This document shows positions 17,924 to 26,291 of a stretch of 64,000 nucleotides of DNA, piece after piece. The stretch is from the NCBI RefSeq assembly GCF_000422625.1, contig NZ_AUGK01000005.1, forward strand, positions 186,001-250,000, written 5' to 3'. The notes below the pieces were generated by a model. It saw only the letters and a list, made by a program, of their open reading frames with translations. It was not told the DNA's origin and did not search any database. The stretch's first letter is position 1. Every line of letters starts with the position of its first letter. This stretch comes from Adlercreutzia mucosicola DSM 19490 (GTDB lineage: Bacteria > Actinomycetota > Coriobacteriia > Coriobacteriales > Eggerthellaceae). Position numbers and translations under genes: made by a program.

Positions 17924-19096
17924 CTACAGGAAGCGGTAGCTCACCGTGCGCAGACCCCAGGCGCGGCAGCTGGAGAAGCCGAAGGCCTTCCACACACCGG
18001 GCTGCAGGTCCAGCACGCGGCTGCCGCCGCCCATGCTGCCGCAGTCGTTCACCGTGGCGTAGACCGTCTTGCCGTTCCAGGAGATCTCCACCGTGCGACC
18101 GAAGTAGCTGCGGTAGTTGGGCATCGACATGGGCACGGCCACGCCCATGGAGTTGTCGTCGCAGACAGCGCCCGTAGCCGTCGTGCCCGGGTTGGGCGTG
18201 TAGGGGTCGGTGCTGCCACCGTAGGCCGAGGCCGTGCCGGACAGCCATCCGCCGCCGTTGTCGGAGCTGGACCCCGAAGAGGGCTTGTCGTCCACGTTGC
18301 CGGCATCGTCGTCCTGGTCGGGCTCGGGCTCCACCGGCTGGGGGTTCGGCTGCACCGGGGCGTCGTCGCCCACCACCTCCTGGCGATCCACCGTGTTGGC
18401 GCCCTCGGCGTTGGCCCCGTCGTTGGCAGCCGCCTCGGCCTGGCGCATGGCCTCGGCCTGGGCCGCCAGCTCCGCAAGGCGCGCTGCATGATCGGCCTTG
18501 GCCGCATCCAGCTGGCCCGCTGCCTCGTCCACGACAGCCTGGGCCTCGGCGCGCTTCTGATCCTGGGCGGCCAGGGCCGCTTCTTGCTCGTTCTTCTTGG
18601 CGTTCAGCGTCGCCGACGCCTCGTCGAAGGCCTGCTTGCGCTCTTTCTGACGCGCCACTTCCTCGGCCTGGAAATCCATGATCTGGGTCACGTACTCCAT
18701 ATTGCGCAGCAAATCGTCGAAGCTCTTCGAGTCGATGATCATCATGAGAAGGTTGGCTGAGCTGCCGTCGCGGTACTCGCCCACAGCCACTTCGCCGAGT
18801 AGCGCACGGCCCTCCAGCATGGCTTGCTGGGCCTCCAGAGCCGCGGCCGACGATTCGTCGATCTGCGCCTGCAGGTCGGCCACCTGGGCCGTCAGCGCAT
18901 CGTAGTCGGCATTGATCTCGCCCATGCGCGTCTCGGCCTCATCCAACGTCGCCTGGGCCGCGTCCACCGCCTCTTGGCTGCCCGCGGCCGGCTCGGCCAC
19001 CGCAGCAGCCGGCAGCACGCCGATGAGCGAGCAGGAGAGCAGCAGAGCCATGAAGGCTGCCAGCCAGCGCCGTCCTTGTCGTTGCAGATGTTCCAA
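17924..19096 (-). CDS. Secreted coiled-coil protein with C-terminal RlpA/3D-like double-psi beta-barrel
   Basis: This 390-residue exported envelope protein is of a type linked to cell-wall remodelling. A signal peptide covers about 1-34 (LAAFMALLLSCSLIGVLPAAA). Residues about 40-240 are long alanine/glutamate-rich coiled coil, resembling the CwlO/PcsB N-terminal regulator region. A Pro/Asp-rich linker follows (about 240-290), then a barrel domain with GTASAYGG, TGAVCDDNSMGVAVP, VYATVNDCGSM and RVLDLQPGVWKAFG. The conserved Asp of NDCG fits lytic RlpA or 3D domains. TTG 19096 is chosen because AAAGGG lies 6 nt upstream. Whether it is an active glycan hydrolase or a partner for another hydrolase cannot be read. 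Confidence 0.85.
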   Translation of the reverse strand: MEHLQRQGRRWLAAFMALLLSCSLIGVLPAAAVAEPAAGSQEAVDAAQATLDEAETRMGEINADYDALTAQVADLQAQIDESSAAALEAQQAMLEGRALLGEVAVGEYRDGSSANLLMMIIDSKSFDDLLRNMEYVTQIMDFQAEEVARQKERKQAFDEASATLNAKKNEQEAALAAQDQKRAEAQAVVDEAAGQLDAAKADHAARLAELAAQAEAMRQAEAAANDGANAEGANTVDRQEVVGDDAPVQPNPQPVEPEPDQDDDAGNVDDKPSSGSSSDNGGGWLSGTASAYGGSTDPYTPNPGTTATGAVCDDNSMGVAVPMSMPNYRSYFGRTVEISWNGKTVYATVNDCGSMGGGSRVLDLQPGVWKAFGFSSCRAWGLRTVSYRFL

Positions 19097-19271
19097 GGTG
19101 TCCCTTTCGTTCCACCGTCATGAATGCGCCGGCGATTTGAGCATTCGCCCAAAGCCCATCGAGCGCATCGGCTTATCTTCCCGAAATACCCTGTCAGAGA
19201 CAAGCCCTTCAGCGAAAAAGACATGACCCCGACCCTCTGCGATGGCCCCATACTACCACGACCTTCAAAAT
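19097..19271. other. Upstream region of the RlpA-like gene
   Basis: This stretch, mostly a 5' leader, is conserved-looking but not coding. On the minus strand it contains several short stems, and the ribosome site AAAGGG next to TTG 19096. Cell-wall genes of this kind in actinobacteria are often under cyclic-di-AMP riboswitches. I could not confirm the consensus by eye. Confidence 0.3.
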
Positions 19272-19326
19272 AATACAAATATTCGTTCGTGTTATTGTTG
19301 TATTTTGCGTTGGTGTCTTTTATACT
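19272..19326 (+). promoter_or_regulatory. Promoter and palindromic operator of the toxin-antitoxin-recN unit
   Basis: TTGTAT (19298-19303), a 17-nt spacer and TATACT (19321-19326) make a strong promoter 59 nt before the antitoxin ATG. AATACAA (19272-19278) and TTGTATT (19298-19304) form an inverted repeat whose right arm covers the -35, which fits autorepression by an antitoxin. The region is clearly AT-rich compared with its surroundings. Confidence 0.65.
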
Positions 19327-19384
19327 GGCAGCAGCGAAACGGTCGTGCGGAACGACCCTATCCAAGCTATCCGAAGGAGGCTCC

Positions 19385-19678
19385 ATGCACGCCATGGTCA
19401 CCGCCCGCGTTCCCGTGGAAATCCGCGATCAGGTGAACGCCCAGCTGCGCGATATCGGCTCGTCGCCCACCGAGCTGGTCAACGCCGCCTACGATTACGT
19501 GCTGAAAACCGGCGAACTACCCGACGTGAACCGCGGCGATGCCCCGCTGCGCATCACGCTCACCGATGCCCAGGCCAACGAGCTGCGCTTCCGCCTGCGC
19601 CACGCCACCTGCCCGGTACCCGACTCGTTTTGGGAAGATCAGGCGGCCCTGCGCCGCGCCGAGGAAAGGAGGGGCTAG
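19385..19678 (+). CDS. RelB/DinJ-like antitoxin (small ribbon-helix-helix type)
   Basis: This 97-residue protein begins MHAMVTARVPVEIRDQVNAQL, the short beta strand and helix typical of RelB/DinJ ribbon-helix-helix antitoxins (TARVPxEIRDQ). The second helix is IGSSPTELVNAAYDYVLKTGELP. The C-terminal part (LRHATCPVPDSFWEDQAALRRAEE) would wrap the toxin. The ATG at 19385 has GGAGG 5 nt upstream. It ends 2 nt before a PIN-domain gene and sits behind a promoter with a palindromic operator. Family membership is assigned by pattern. The pairing of a RelB-like antitoxin with a PIN toxin is less usual than with RelE or YafQ. Confidence 0.75.
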   Translation: MHAMVTARVPVEIRDQVNAQLRDIGSSPTELVNAAYDYVLKTGELPDVNRGDAPLRITLTDAQANELRFRLRHATCPVPDSFWEDQAALRRAEERRG

Positions 19679-19680
19679 CT

Positions 19681-20127
19681 ATGCGTCTGCTCATCGATCG
19701 CGACGTGCTCTTGGAATTCGTTGCCGAACACCAAAGCTCCGCCGAGGCCTGGAACAAGCTGCACGCCCTGGAGCTCACCGGCGCCGCCGAGCTGTGGGTG
19801 GTCGCCTCGGCTTACGACGGCCTGCGCCGCGCGCTGTCTGAGGCCCTTCCCGACGAGGCCGTGCGCGGCGCCCTGCGCTCCACCATGAGCTTTCTGTCGG
19901 TCTGCTCAATCGACGGTGTCGACGTGCGCTTCGCGCTCGACCACGTGGCCCTGCCCTACGAGAGCGCCCTCACCGAGTCCTGCGCCCGCAAGATTCAAGC
20001 CGACTACATCATCACGCGCTCAGGCGCCCTCGAGCTGTCCCGAGCCGTGCGCCGCGTTGAGCCCGAAGAGCTGTTCGAGGTGCTCGAGCACGAGCGCGAT
20101 ATCGTATTCGACCTGATCGACTTCTAG
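19681..20127 (+). CDS. PIN-domain putative ribonuclease toxin
   Basis: This 148-residue protein opens with MRLLIDRDVLLEFVAE, matching the first acidic position of PIN nucleases (LIDxnVLLD). It has further PIN-like acids in ALTESCARKIQADYIITRS, where the central Asp precedes the strand YIITR, as in VapC-type toxins. The family cleaves RNA, often tRNA. The annotation is by fold pattern, and the canonical third acid is not obvious. It is 2 nt downstream of the antitoxin-like gene and 11 nt upstream of recN, so all three are probably on one mRNA. Overall similarity is closest to the DUF-type PIN proteins of Eggerthellaceae in my judgement, which is unverified. Confidence 0.7.
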   Translation: MRLLIDRDVLLEFVAEHQSSAEAWNKLHALELTGAAELWVVASAYDGLRRALSEALPDEAVRGALRSTMSFLSVCSIDGVDVRFALDHVALPYESALTESCARKIQADYIITRSGALELSRAVRRVEPEELFEVLEHERDIVFDLIDF

Positions 20128-20138
20128 GAGAGCCGCTC

Positions 20139-21761
20139 ATGATTGACGAGATTCACGTGCGCGACATCGCCCTCATCCGCGAGGCGGCACTGGCGCCCTC
20201 GCCGCGGCTCACAGTGCTCACCGGCGAGACCGGTGCCGGCAAGACGGCCCTTGTCTCGGCCTGCAAGCTGATCATGGGCGCGCGGGCCGACAGCTCGGTG
20301 GTGCGCGAGGGCGCGGCGGCCGCCGAGGTGGCCGGCCGCCTCTTCTCGGACGCCGATCCCGAAGGCGACATCGTCGTCAGCCGCAAGGTCAGCGCCGACG
20401 GCCGCTCGCGAGCCACGCTGAACGGCTCCATGGCCAGCATATCCGAATTGGCCCGCACCGTGGGACCCCTCATCGAGCTCGTCGGCCAGCACGAGTACCA
20501 GGCCCTGCTGAAAGCCGCTGAGCACGGTCGCATCCTCGATGGCTGGGACGACGCCACCGCCGCCGCAGCCGCAGACTATCGCGCGGCCTTCGAGGCCGTC
20601 GCCGATGCCCAGGCCGCCCTCGACGAGGTGCAGGCCCGGGCCCAGGCCTCATCGGCCCAGCTCGACGAGGCCCGCTTCGCCCTCCAGCAAATCGAGGCGG
20701 CCAACCCCCGGCCCGGGGAATACGACGAGGTGCGCGACTGGCTCTCCCGCGCCGAGCACGCCGAGGTGCTGGCCCGCAACTCTCACGGAGCGGTCGAGGC
20801 CCTCTCGGGCGATGGCGCAGCGCTCGACGCCCTCAATGCCGCCATCGCCCTCATCGACGAGGCGGCGCGGGCCGATGAGGGGCTTGCCCCCTACGCTCAA
20901 TCTCTGCGCGAGACCTGCTTCGTCGTGGAAGACATTGCCCGCGATATGGCCGGTTACTGCGACGACATCGATTTCGACAGCGCATCGCTCGCCCAGGCCC
21001 AGGAGCGCCTCGGCACGCTCACCGGTCTTGTGCGCTCCTTCGGCCCCACTATGGACGAGGTGTTCGCCCGATGGGACGAGGCGAGCCACCTCGTATCGGC
21101 CGTCGACGATGCCGATGAGCGCCTAGCAGCCGCTACGGCGGCCCTGGAGGCGGCAGAGGCGGCACTCGCAGAGGCGGCCCGAGCCTACGACGATCGGCGC
21201 GCCGCGGCGGCCCCCGCCTTCTCCCAGGCCGTGGGCGAGGTACTGGCCCAGCTGGAGATGGGCGGCGCCGAGCTTATCTGCACGGTAGAGCCCCTCCCCC
21301 GCGAGCGCTGGGGCCGCGGAGGATCGGCCGATGTATCCTTCGCGTTCAAGCCCGGCAAGGCGATGCAGCCGCGGCCCTTGGCCCGTATCGCCTCAGGCGG
21401 CGAAATCAGCCGCGTCATGCTGGCCATCAAGGTGGTGCTCGGCGCCAAGGACGGCACCGAGACCCTTATCTTCGACGAGGTGGATGCCGGCGTCGGCGGC
21501 AGCACGGCCAATGCCCTGGCCGCCGTGCTCGCGCGGCTGTCCGAGAGCCATCAGGTCATCGTCATCACCCATCTGGCCCAGGTGGCCGTCATGGCCGATA
21601 CCCACTATGTGGTCAGCAAAACCACAGGCGATGCCCCCGAGACCACCCTCGCCCCCGTTGCCGGTGACGACCGCGTGGCCGAGATCGCCCGCATCCTCTC
21701 CGGCAGCGCCACCGCCGCCTCCCTCGCCCACGCCCGCGAAATGCTCGAAGCCCACGCCTAG
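20139..21761 (+). CDS. recN: DNA repair ATPase RecN
   Basis: RecN is an SMC-like ATPase that helps hold broken DNA ends during recombinational repair. The 540 residues have the Walker A motif LTGETGAGKTALVSACK (about 27-43), long coiled-coil arms (about 150-370), the ABC signature RIASGGEISRVMLAIK and Walker B ETLIFDEVDAGVGG, followed by VIVITHLAQVAVMADTH. Length is close to the usual 550-570. The ATG at 20139 has GGAG 8 nt upstream. It is tightly coupled to the toxin-antitoxin pair. I see no LexA-type GAAC-N4-GTTC box before the unit. Confidence 0.95.
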   Translation: MIDEIHVRDIALIREAALAPSPRLTVLTGETGAGKTALVSACKLIMGARADSSVVREGAAAAEVAGRLFSDADPEGDIVVSRKVSADGRSRATLNGSMASISELARTVGPLIELVGQHEYQALLKAAEHGRILDGWDDATAAAAADYRAAFEAVADAQAALDEVQARAQASSAQLDEARFALQQIEAANPRPGEYDEVRDWLSRAEHAEVLARNSHGAVEALSGDGAALDALNAAIALIDEAARADEGLAPYAQSLRETCFVVEDIARDMAGYCDDIDFDSASLAQAQERLGTLTGLVRSFGPTMDEVFARWDEASHLVSAVDDADERLAAATAALEAAEAALAEAARAYDDRRAAAAPAFSQAVGEVLAQLEMGGAELICTVEPLPRERWGRGGSADVSFAFKPGKAMQPRPLARIASGGEISRVMLAIKVVLGAKDGTETLIFDEVDAGVGGSTANALAAVLARLSESHQVIVITHLAQVAVMADTHYVVSKTTGDAPETTLAPVAGDDRVAEIARILSGSATAASLAHAREMLEAHA

Positions 21762-21777
21762 CCCGCACCTCAGAGGC

Positions 21778-21870
21778 ACCCCGCAGGAGAGGGCTCTAGC
21801 CCTCTCGACCCATACACGGATCCCGCGTCCCGCGACCCCGTAGGGGAGGGCCTCAACCCTCCCTCAGTCC
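21778..21870. repeat. Two tandem hairpin repeats after recN
   Basis: Two units 57 bp apart share ACCCCG-Y-AGG followed by a hairpin. Unit 1 (from 21778) pairs GAGAGGGC with GCCCTCTC. Unit 2 (from 21835) pairs GGGAGGG with CCCTCCC. The stem changes compensate each other, so the structure is kept. Neither is followed by a T-run. Confidence 0.6.
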
Positions 21871-21912
21871 GCAAACCCGCACGGAGCACCCTCTCCCCCG
21901 CCCCTTCCAACC

Positions 21913-21944
21913 AAAAAAAAGGGACCCGGCCAAAACCGGGTCCC
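21913..21944 (-). terminator. Intrinsic terminator of the polysaccharide deacetylase gene
   Basis: A 9-bp stem GGGACCCGG/CCGGGTCCC is followed on the minus strand by eight T. It lies 25 nt past the deacetylase stop. Confidence 0.88.
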
Positions 21945-21969
21945 CCAAGCGCACCTTGTTCAACAAAAC

Positions 21970-23619
21970 CTACTGCCCCTGGGCCTCCTCCAGCGACTGG
22001 GCGATGGCCTTGGCATCGTCGTAGGCCAAAAGCTCGTCGATGGTGACGAACTTGAAACCCTGCTCGCGCAGGTAGGGCAGCGCGATGCGCAGGGCCTCGA
22101 TGGTCTGGCTGCGCGGGCCGCCGCCGTCGTGCATCAGGATGATGTCTCCGGATTTCGCGCTCTCGATGCGCTGGGCGATGGCGTCTACGCCGGGGCGACG
22201 CCAATCCTCAGTGTCCACGTTCCAGCCGATCTCAGAGGTCACATAGGGCTGCAGGTTCCAGATGATGTCGCCGTGGTAGTTGCCGCCCGGCGAGCGGAAC
22301 GCCTTAGAGGCCTCGGCGCCCGTGGCATCGGCGATGGCCTGCTGGCCCTTCTGCACTTCCTCGATCTGCTCCTCAGGCGTCTGACGCGTCATGTCCACCC
22401 CGCGGCCATCGCCGGCCGAGGCATGATCCCAGCTGTGAGTGGCAATCTGATGGCCCGCCTCAACCATTTTCTTCATCGTTTTCGGCTGATCGGCAATCTG
22501 ACGTCCGATGGTGAAGAATGTCGCTTTCGCCCCATTTTCCGCCAGCACGTCCAAAAGCTCACTCGTCGTGTCCCAAGGGCCGTCGTCGAAGGTGAGCGCC
22601 ACAACCTTCTCGTCGCCCGGATTGGCGTTGTACTGGAGGTACACGTTGTTCTGCACGGGCGTGACCACTTCTTCCACCACCGTGCCCGACACCTTGCCCG
22701 TGCGCTTCTCAGTCTTGCCCTTCTCGCCGGGAACGTACACGTGGATGGCGCCCTCGCCCAGCTCGGCGCGACCGGGCTCAGTCTCGATCACCTCCACGTC
22801 GTACTCCTCGGTCACATCCGTGCCGTCGACGATCTGCACGGTGTCGCCCTTGTGCAGGGCGGTCTTGGGATCGGTGATCTCATTGCCGTTGATCGTGCCG
22901 CTGAAAGCCGTGCCGCCGCCCTCTTCCAGCACCGCGCCGTCCACCGCCAGCAGATTGCCGGCCTTCGGGCTCACCACGCCATCGGCCACAATGTCGGCCG
23001 GCGAAGTACCCTGGGACACCGTGCGCGTCATGCCGTTCACGGTGACATTGAATGTGGGAGGATTCAGATAGAGATAGGCGCCCACGCCGCCGCCCACGAC
23101 CAAGAGGGCCAGCAGAACGAGCGAGACGATGCCCGCCTTCTTCTTGTTGCTCTTTTTCTTGTAGCGATCCTGATCGGCGTAGGGCGACACCACGGCACCC
23201 GCAGCGCCGGGGGCCATCACCCGCGGACCAGCCGCAGACGCATAACCGTCATAGCCGCCCTGCTGCTGATAGCGCGAGCCGTACTGGGGCTGAGTCGGAG
23301 CGCCCGAAGGCTGCGAGGGATCAACGTCCAGCGGCCCGCTCGCCGCCGCACGCCGCCTCGCCGCGGCGGCCTCCTGCTGAGCAGCACGCTGCGCCTGCGC
23401 AGCGCGCTGCTCGCGAGCGGCCCGCACGGCTGCCTCGGCAGCCGCGGCAGCACCAAGGCCCTCGTTCACTCCCCTCGAGACAGCGCCTCCCGCCGAGGGC
23501 GGAAGCGGCGCCGACGAGCCAGGTTGGCCCCCATGGCGCGGCGCGGGCCTCTGCTGATGACGGGGATTGTTGCGGGGGTTGTTCGATCCCCTCGAAAGGG
23601 GCGCTGAATGTCGGGGCAT
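21970..23619 (-). CDS. Membrane-anchored polysaccharide deacetylase (NodB domain)
   Basis: This 549-residue type II membrane protein is predicted to remove acetyl groups from peptidoglycan or another surface glycan outside the cell. The cytoplasmic N-terminus (about 1-165) is disordered, rich in Pro, Arg, Gln and Ala. One transmembrane helix follows (IVSLVLLALLVVGGGVGAYLYL, about 172-193, first part quoted), then a region with G5/DUF348-like strands. The NodB domain is at about 335-535, with the metal motif TFDDGP, HSWDH (two His of the zinc site), FRSPGG and LMHDGGG. The ATG at 23619 has GGAGG 7 nt upstream. Substrate is inferred from family. The closest Gram-positive models are PgdA-like enzymes that give lysozyme resistance. 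Confidence 0.92.
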   Translation of the reverse strand: MPRHSAPLSRGSNNPRNNPRHQQRPAPRHGGQPGSSAPLPPSAGGAVSRGVNEGLGAAAAAEAAVRAAREQRAAQAQRAAQQEAAAARRRAAASGPLDVDPSQPSGAPTQPQYGSRYQQQGGYDGYASAAGPRVMAPGAAGAVVSPYADQDRYKKKSNKKKAGIVSLVLLALLVVGGGVGAYLYLNPPTFNVTVNGMTRTVSQGTSPADIVADGVVSPKAGNLLAVDGAVLEEGGGTAFSGTINGNEITDPKTALHKGDTVQIVDGTDVTEEYDVEVIETEPGRAELGEGAIHVYVPGEKGKTEKRTGKVSGTVVEEVVTPVQNNVYLQYNANPGDEKVVALTFDDGPWDTTSELLDVLAENGAKATFFTIGRQIADQPKTMKKMVEAGHQIATHSWDHASAGDGRGVDMTRQTPEEQIEEVQKGQQAIADATGAEASKAFRSPGGNYHGDIIWNLQPYVTSEIGWNVDTEDWRRPGVDAIAQRIESAKSGDIILMHDGGGPRSQTIEALRIALPYLREQGFKFVTIDELLAYDDAKAIAQSLEEAQGQ

Positions 23620-23678
23620 GGTAGTTCCTCCACTGGCGGCAACAAAGTGCCGCGTACTGCCAAATCGTGAATAAGGCG

Positions 23679-23684
23679 ATTATA
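23679..23684 (-). promoter_or_regulatory. -10 element of the deacetylase gene
   Basis: A perfect TATAAT on the minus strand gives a leader of about 55 nt. No clear -35 is visible. A short hairpin (CTTTAC/GTAAGG with one wobble) lies further upstream. Confidence 0.45.
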
Positions 23685-23843
23685 AGCGCAAGAGCGGCCC
23701 GTGGTCTGCTCCACGCCCTTACATTTCCGTAAAGTTCGCAATACGCATTATCTTCACGAAACTTGAACGCACGGCCTTTGGTCGGCAAGCCCCCGCCATC
23801 GCGGGCCAGCGACGGTAGAATGCCCCCTCCGAAGCCTCCGTCC

Positions 23844-25997
23844 CTAGGCGCCGCGGCTGCTGCCGTAGGCGGCGTGCTTGCGGTTGCCGTAGGCGCTTCC
23901 CTTGCGGGCCGACTTCTTCAGGTCCTTCAGCACGTCGTCCTCGGACTTGTCCTCCACCGAGCTTTTCAGCTTCACCACCTGGTCGCGCAAGCGGGCCGCC
24001 TCCTCGAAGTCCATATCGCGGGAGGCCGCCGCCATATCGTCCTCCATGGAGGAGATGATGCGCAGCACCTCTTCGCGGGACAGCTCGGCCAACTCCTTGT
24101 TCACCTGCTCGGCCGTACTTCCCTCCACGTCCTCGGTGATGAAACCCATGATGTCGTTGATGGCCTTGCGGATAGTCTGGGGCTCAATGCCGTGCTCGCT
24201 GTTGTAGGCCATCTGGATCTCGCGGCGCCGGCGCGTCTCGTCGATGGCGCGGCGCATGGAGTCGGTGATGCGGTCGGCGTACATGATGACCTGGCCCGAC
24301 ACGTTGCGGGCCGCGCGCCCGATGGTCTGAATGAGCGAGCGGTGGTTGCGTAGGAAGCCCTCTTTATCGGCATCCAGGATGGCCACAAGCGACACCTCGG
24401 GAAGATCGAGGCCCTCGCGCAGCAGGTTGATGCCCACGAGCACGTCGAACTCGCCCCGGCGCAGATCGCGCAGGATCTCGGTGCGCTCCAGGGTAGCGAT
24501 GTCCGAATGCATGTAGCGCGCCTTCACCCCCTGGTCGAGCAGGTGGTCGGTGAGGTCTTCGGCCATCTTCTTCGTGAGCGTGGTGATGAGCACGCGCTCG
24601 CCCCGGGCGGCCCGGTCCTTGGCCTCGTCGATGATGTCGTCGATCTGGCTCGAGCTCGTGCGCACGACGATCTCGGGATCCAGCAGGCCCGTGGGGCGGA
24701 TGACCTGCTCCACCTGGGCCAGGCTCACCTTCTCCTCGTAGTCGCCCGGCGTGGCCGACACGTAGACGAACTGGGGGATGCGCTCCTCGAACTCATCGAA
24801 GCGCAAGGGGCGGTTGTCCAGGCAACTGGGCAGGCGGAAGCCGTGCTCGGCCAGGGTGATCTTGCGGGAGCGGTCGCCCTCGTGCATGCCGCGGATCTGC
24901 GGCACCGTGACGTGGGACTCGTCGATGATGCAGAGGAAGTCCTTCGGGAAGTAGTCGATGAGCGTGTAGGGGGGCTCGCCCGGCGCCCGTCCGTCCAGAT
25001 GGCGCGAGTAGTTCTCGATGCCCGAGCAGAATCCCATGGTCTCCAGCATCTCCAAGTCGTAGTTCACGCGCATCTCCAGGCGCTGGGCCTCCAAGAGCTT
25101 GCCCTCCTCCTTGAACTGCATGAGGCGCTCGCGCAGCTCGTCTTGGATAGTGACCAGGGCCTTGTCCATCTTCGGCCGCGCCGTCACGTAATGGGACGCC
25201 GGCCAGATGGGCAGCGCCTCGTAGCTGCTCAGCACCTCGCCGGTGACCTGGTCGATCTCGTCGATGGACTCGATCTCATCGCCCCAGAACTCGATGCGGA
25301 TGGGGTGGTCGGCGTAGGGCGGGAACACGTCGAGCGCATCGCCCCGCACACGGAAGGTGCCGCGCTTCTGCTCGTAGTCGTTGCGATCGTACTGGATGTC
25401 GATGAGCTCGTGGATGACCTGGTCACGATCCATCTCCTTCTCTTTGTCGACGAACACGGCCATGCCGGCGTAGTCCATGGGGCTGCCGATACCGTAGATG
25501 CACGACACCGACGCCACCACGATGACGTCGCGGCGCGACAGCAGGGCCGAGGTGGCCGCATGGCGCAGCTTCTCCACCTCCTCGTTGATGGAGGCGTCTT
25601 TCTCGATGAAGGTGTCCGAGGCGGGCACATAGGCCTCGGGCTGGTAGTAGTCGTAGTAGCTGACGAAGTACACCACGGCGTTGTCAGGGAAGAATTCCTT
25701 CAGCTCGGCGGCCAGCTGGGCCGCGAGGGTCTTGTTCGGCGCCATGACGAGCGTGGGCTTCTGCACCGCCTCGATGGTCTTGGCCATGGTGAAGGTCTTG
25801 CCGGAGCCGGTCACGCCCAGAAGCGTCTGGTAGCGCAGCCCCTCCTCGATGCCCTTTGCGAGCGCTGAAATGGCCTCGGGCTGATCGCCCGACGGCTCGA
25901 AGGGCGAAACCACCGTAAACGGCGTGCCCGCCAGGCGCACCTCGGGAAGCTTGCCGGCCATCTCGATGCCCTCGATATTGGAAAGATGAGTGGACAC
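23844..25997 (-). CDS. uvrB: Excinuclease ABC subunit B
   Basis: UvrB is the damage-verifying helicase-like ATPase of nucleotide excision repair. The 717 residues have Walker [13 protein letters not shown] (about 50), the beta-hairpin region [12 protein letters not shown], helicase motif II-type DESH ([12 protein letters not shown]), motif [14 protein letters not shown] and a C-terminal UVR domain ([16 protein letters not shown]). GTG 25997 is chosen for the strong upstream GGAGG. A LexA-type operator overlaps the promoter. The short basic tail ([16 protein letters not shown]) is extra to the family core. The rpsA-coaE-uvrB neighbourhood common in actinobacteria is kept but interrupted by two genes. 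Confidence 0.98.
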   Translation of the reverse strand: MSTHLSNIEGIEMAGKLPEVRLAGTPFTVVSPFEPSGDQPEAISALAKGIEEGLRYQTLLGVTGSGKTFTMAKTIEAVQKPTLVMAPNKTLAAQLAAELKEFFPDNAVVYFVSYYDYYQPEAYVPASDTFIEKDASINEEVEKLRHAATSALLSRRDVIVVASVSCIYGIGSPMDYAGMAVFVDKEKEMDRDQVIHELIDIQYDRNDYEQKRGTFRVRGDALDVFPPYADHPIRIEFWGDEIESIDEIDQVTGEVLSSYEALPIWPASHYVTARPKMDKALVTIQDELRERLMQFKEEGKLLEAQRLEMRVNYDLEMLETMGFCSGIENYSRHLDGRAPGEPPYTLIDYFPKDFLCIIDESHVTVPQIRGMHEGDRSRKITLAEHGFRLPSCLDNRPLRFDEFEERIPQFVYVSATPGDYEEKVSLAQVEQVIRPTGLLDPEIVVRTSSSQIDDIIDEAKDRAARGERVLITTLTKKMAEDLTDHLLDQGVKARYMHSDIATLERTEILRDLRRGEFDVLVGINLLREGLDLPEVSLVAILDADKEGFLRNHRSLIQTIGRAARNVSGQVIMYADRITDSMRRAIDETRRRREIQMAYNSEHGIEPQTIRKAINDIMGFITEDVEGSTAEQVNKELAELSREEVLRIISSMEDDMAAASRDMDFEEAARLRDQVVKLKSSVEDKSEDDVLKDLKKSARKGSAYGNRKHAAYGSSRGA

Positions 25998-26035
25998 GGG
26001 CCCCTCCTCTCAATGAGAATCAATGTAAGGGGAAC

Positions 26036-26072
26036 AGTTTAGCACCTTCCCAAAGAAATGAACAGATGTTCG
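26036..26072 (-). promoter_or_regulatory. LexA (SOS) box over the uvrB promoter
   Basis: GAACAGATGTTC at 26060-26071 is a perfect GAAC-N4-GTTC site of the Gram-positive LexA/DinR type, flanked by CG on one side. A -10-like TAAACT lies at 26036-26041. The site covers the -35 position at 17-nt spacing, so LexA binding would block transcription. Confidence 0.75.
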
Positions 26073-26239
26073 TAAATATTACTTGCGTCTCTCCATTCAT
26101 GACCGTCTTTCTTCCCCTACAAGAGCCAGCGCCCCAACTTGCCAAGATGCTCGACCTCGTCAATCTATTCTCCCATGGGCTTCGCGCCGCGTCCACCGCT
26201 CGCTCCCGGTCGGCGCGGGAACCCCGGCTCGGACGGTGC

Positions 26240-26245
26240 TATACT
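26240..26245 (+). promoter_or_regulatory. -10 element before yeiH
   Basis: TATACT lies 46 nt upstream of the yeiH ATG. No -35 match is seen. Confidence 0.4.
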
Positions 26246-26291
26246 CAGCAATCGCCGTTGAGGCACCGGATGGGAAGACAAGGAGGCATTT

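Noticed and set aside
19272-19384. LexA box before the recN unit
   Set aside because: No GAAC-N4-GTTC match. The palindrome present is AATACAA/TTGTATT.
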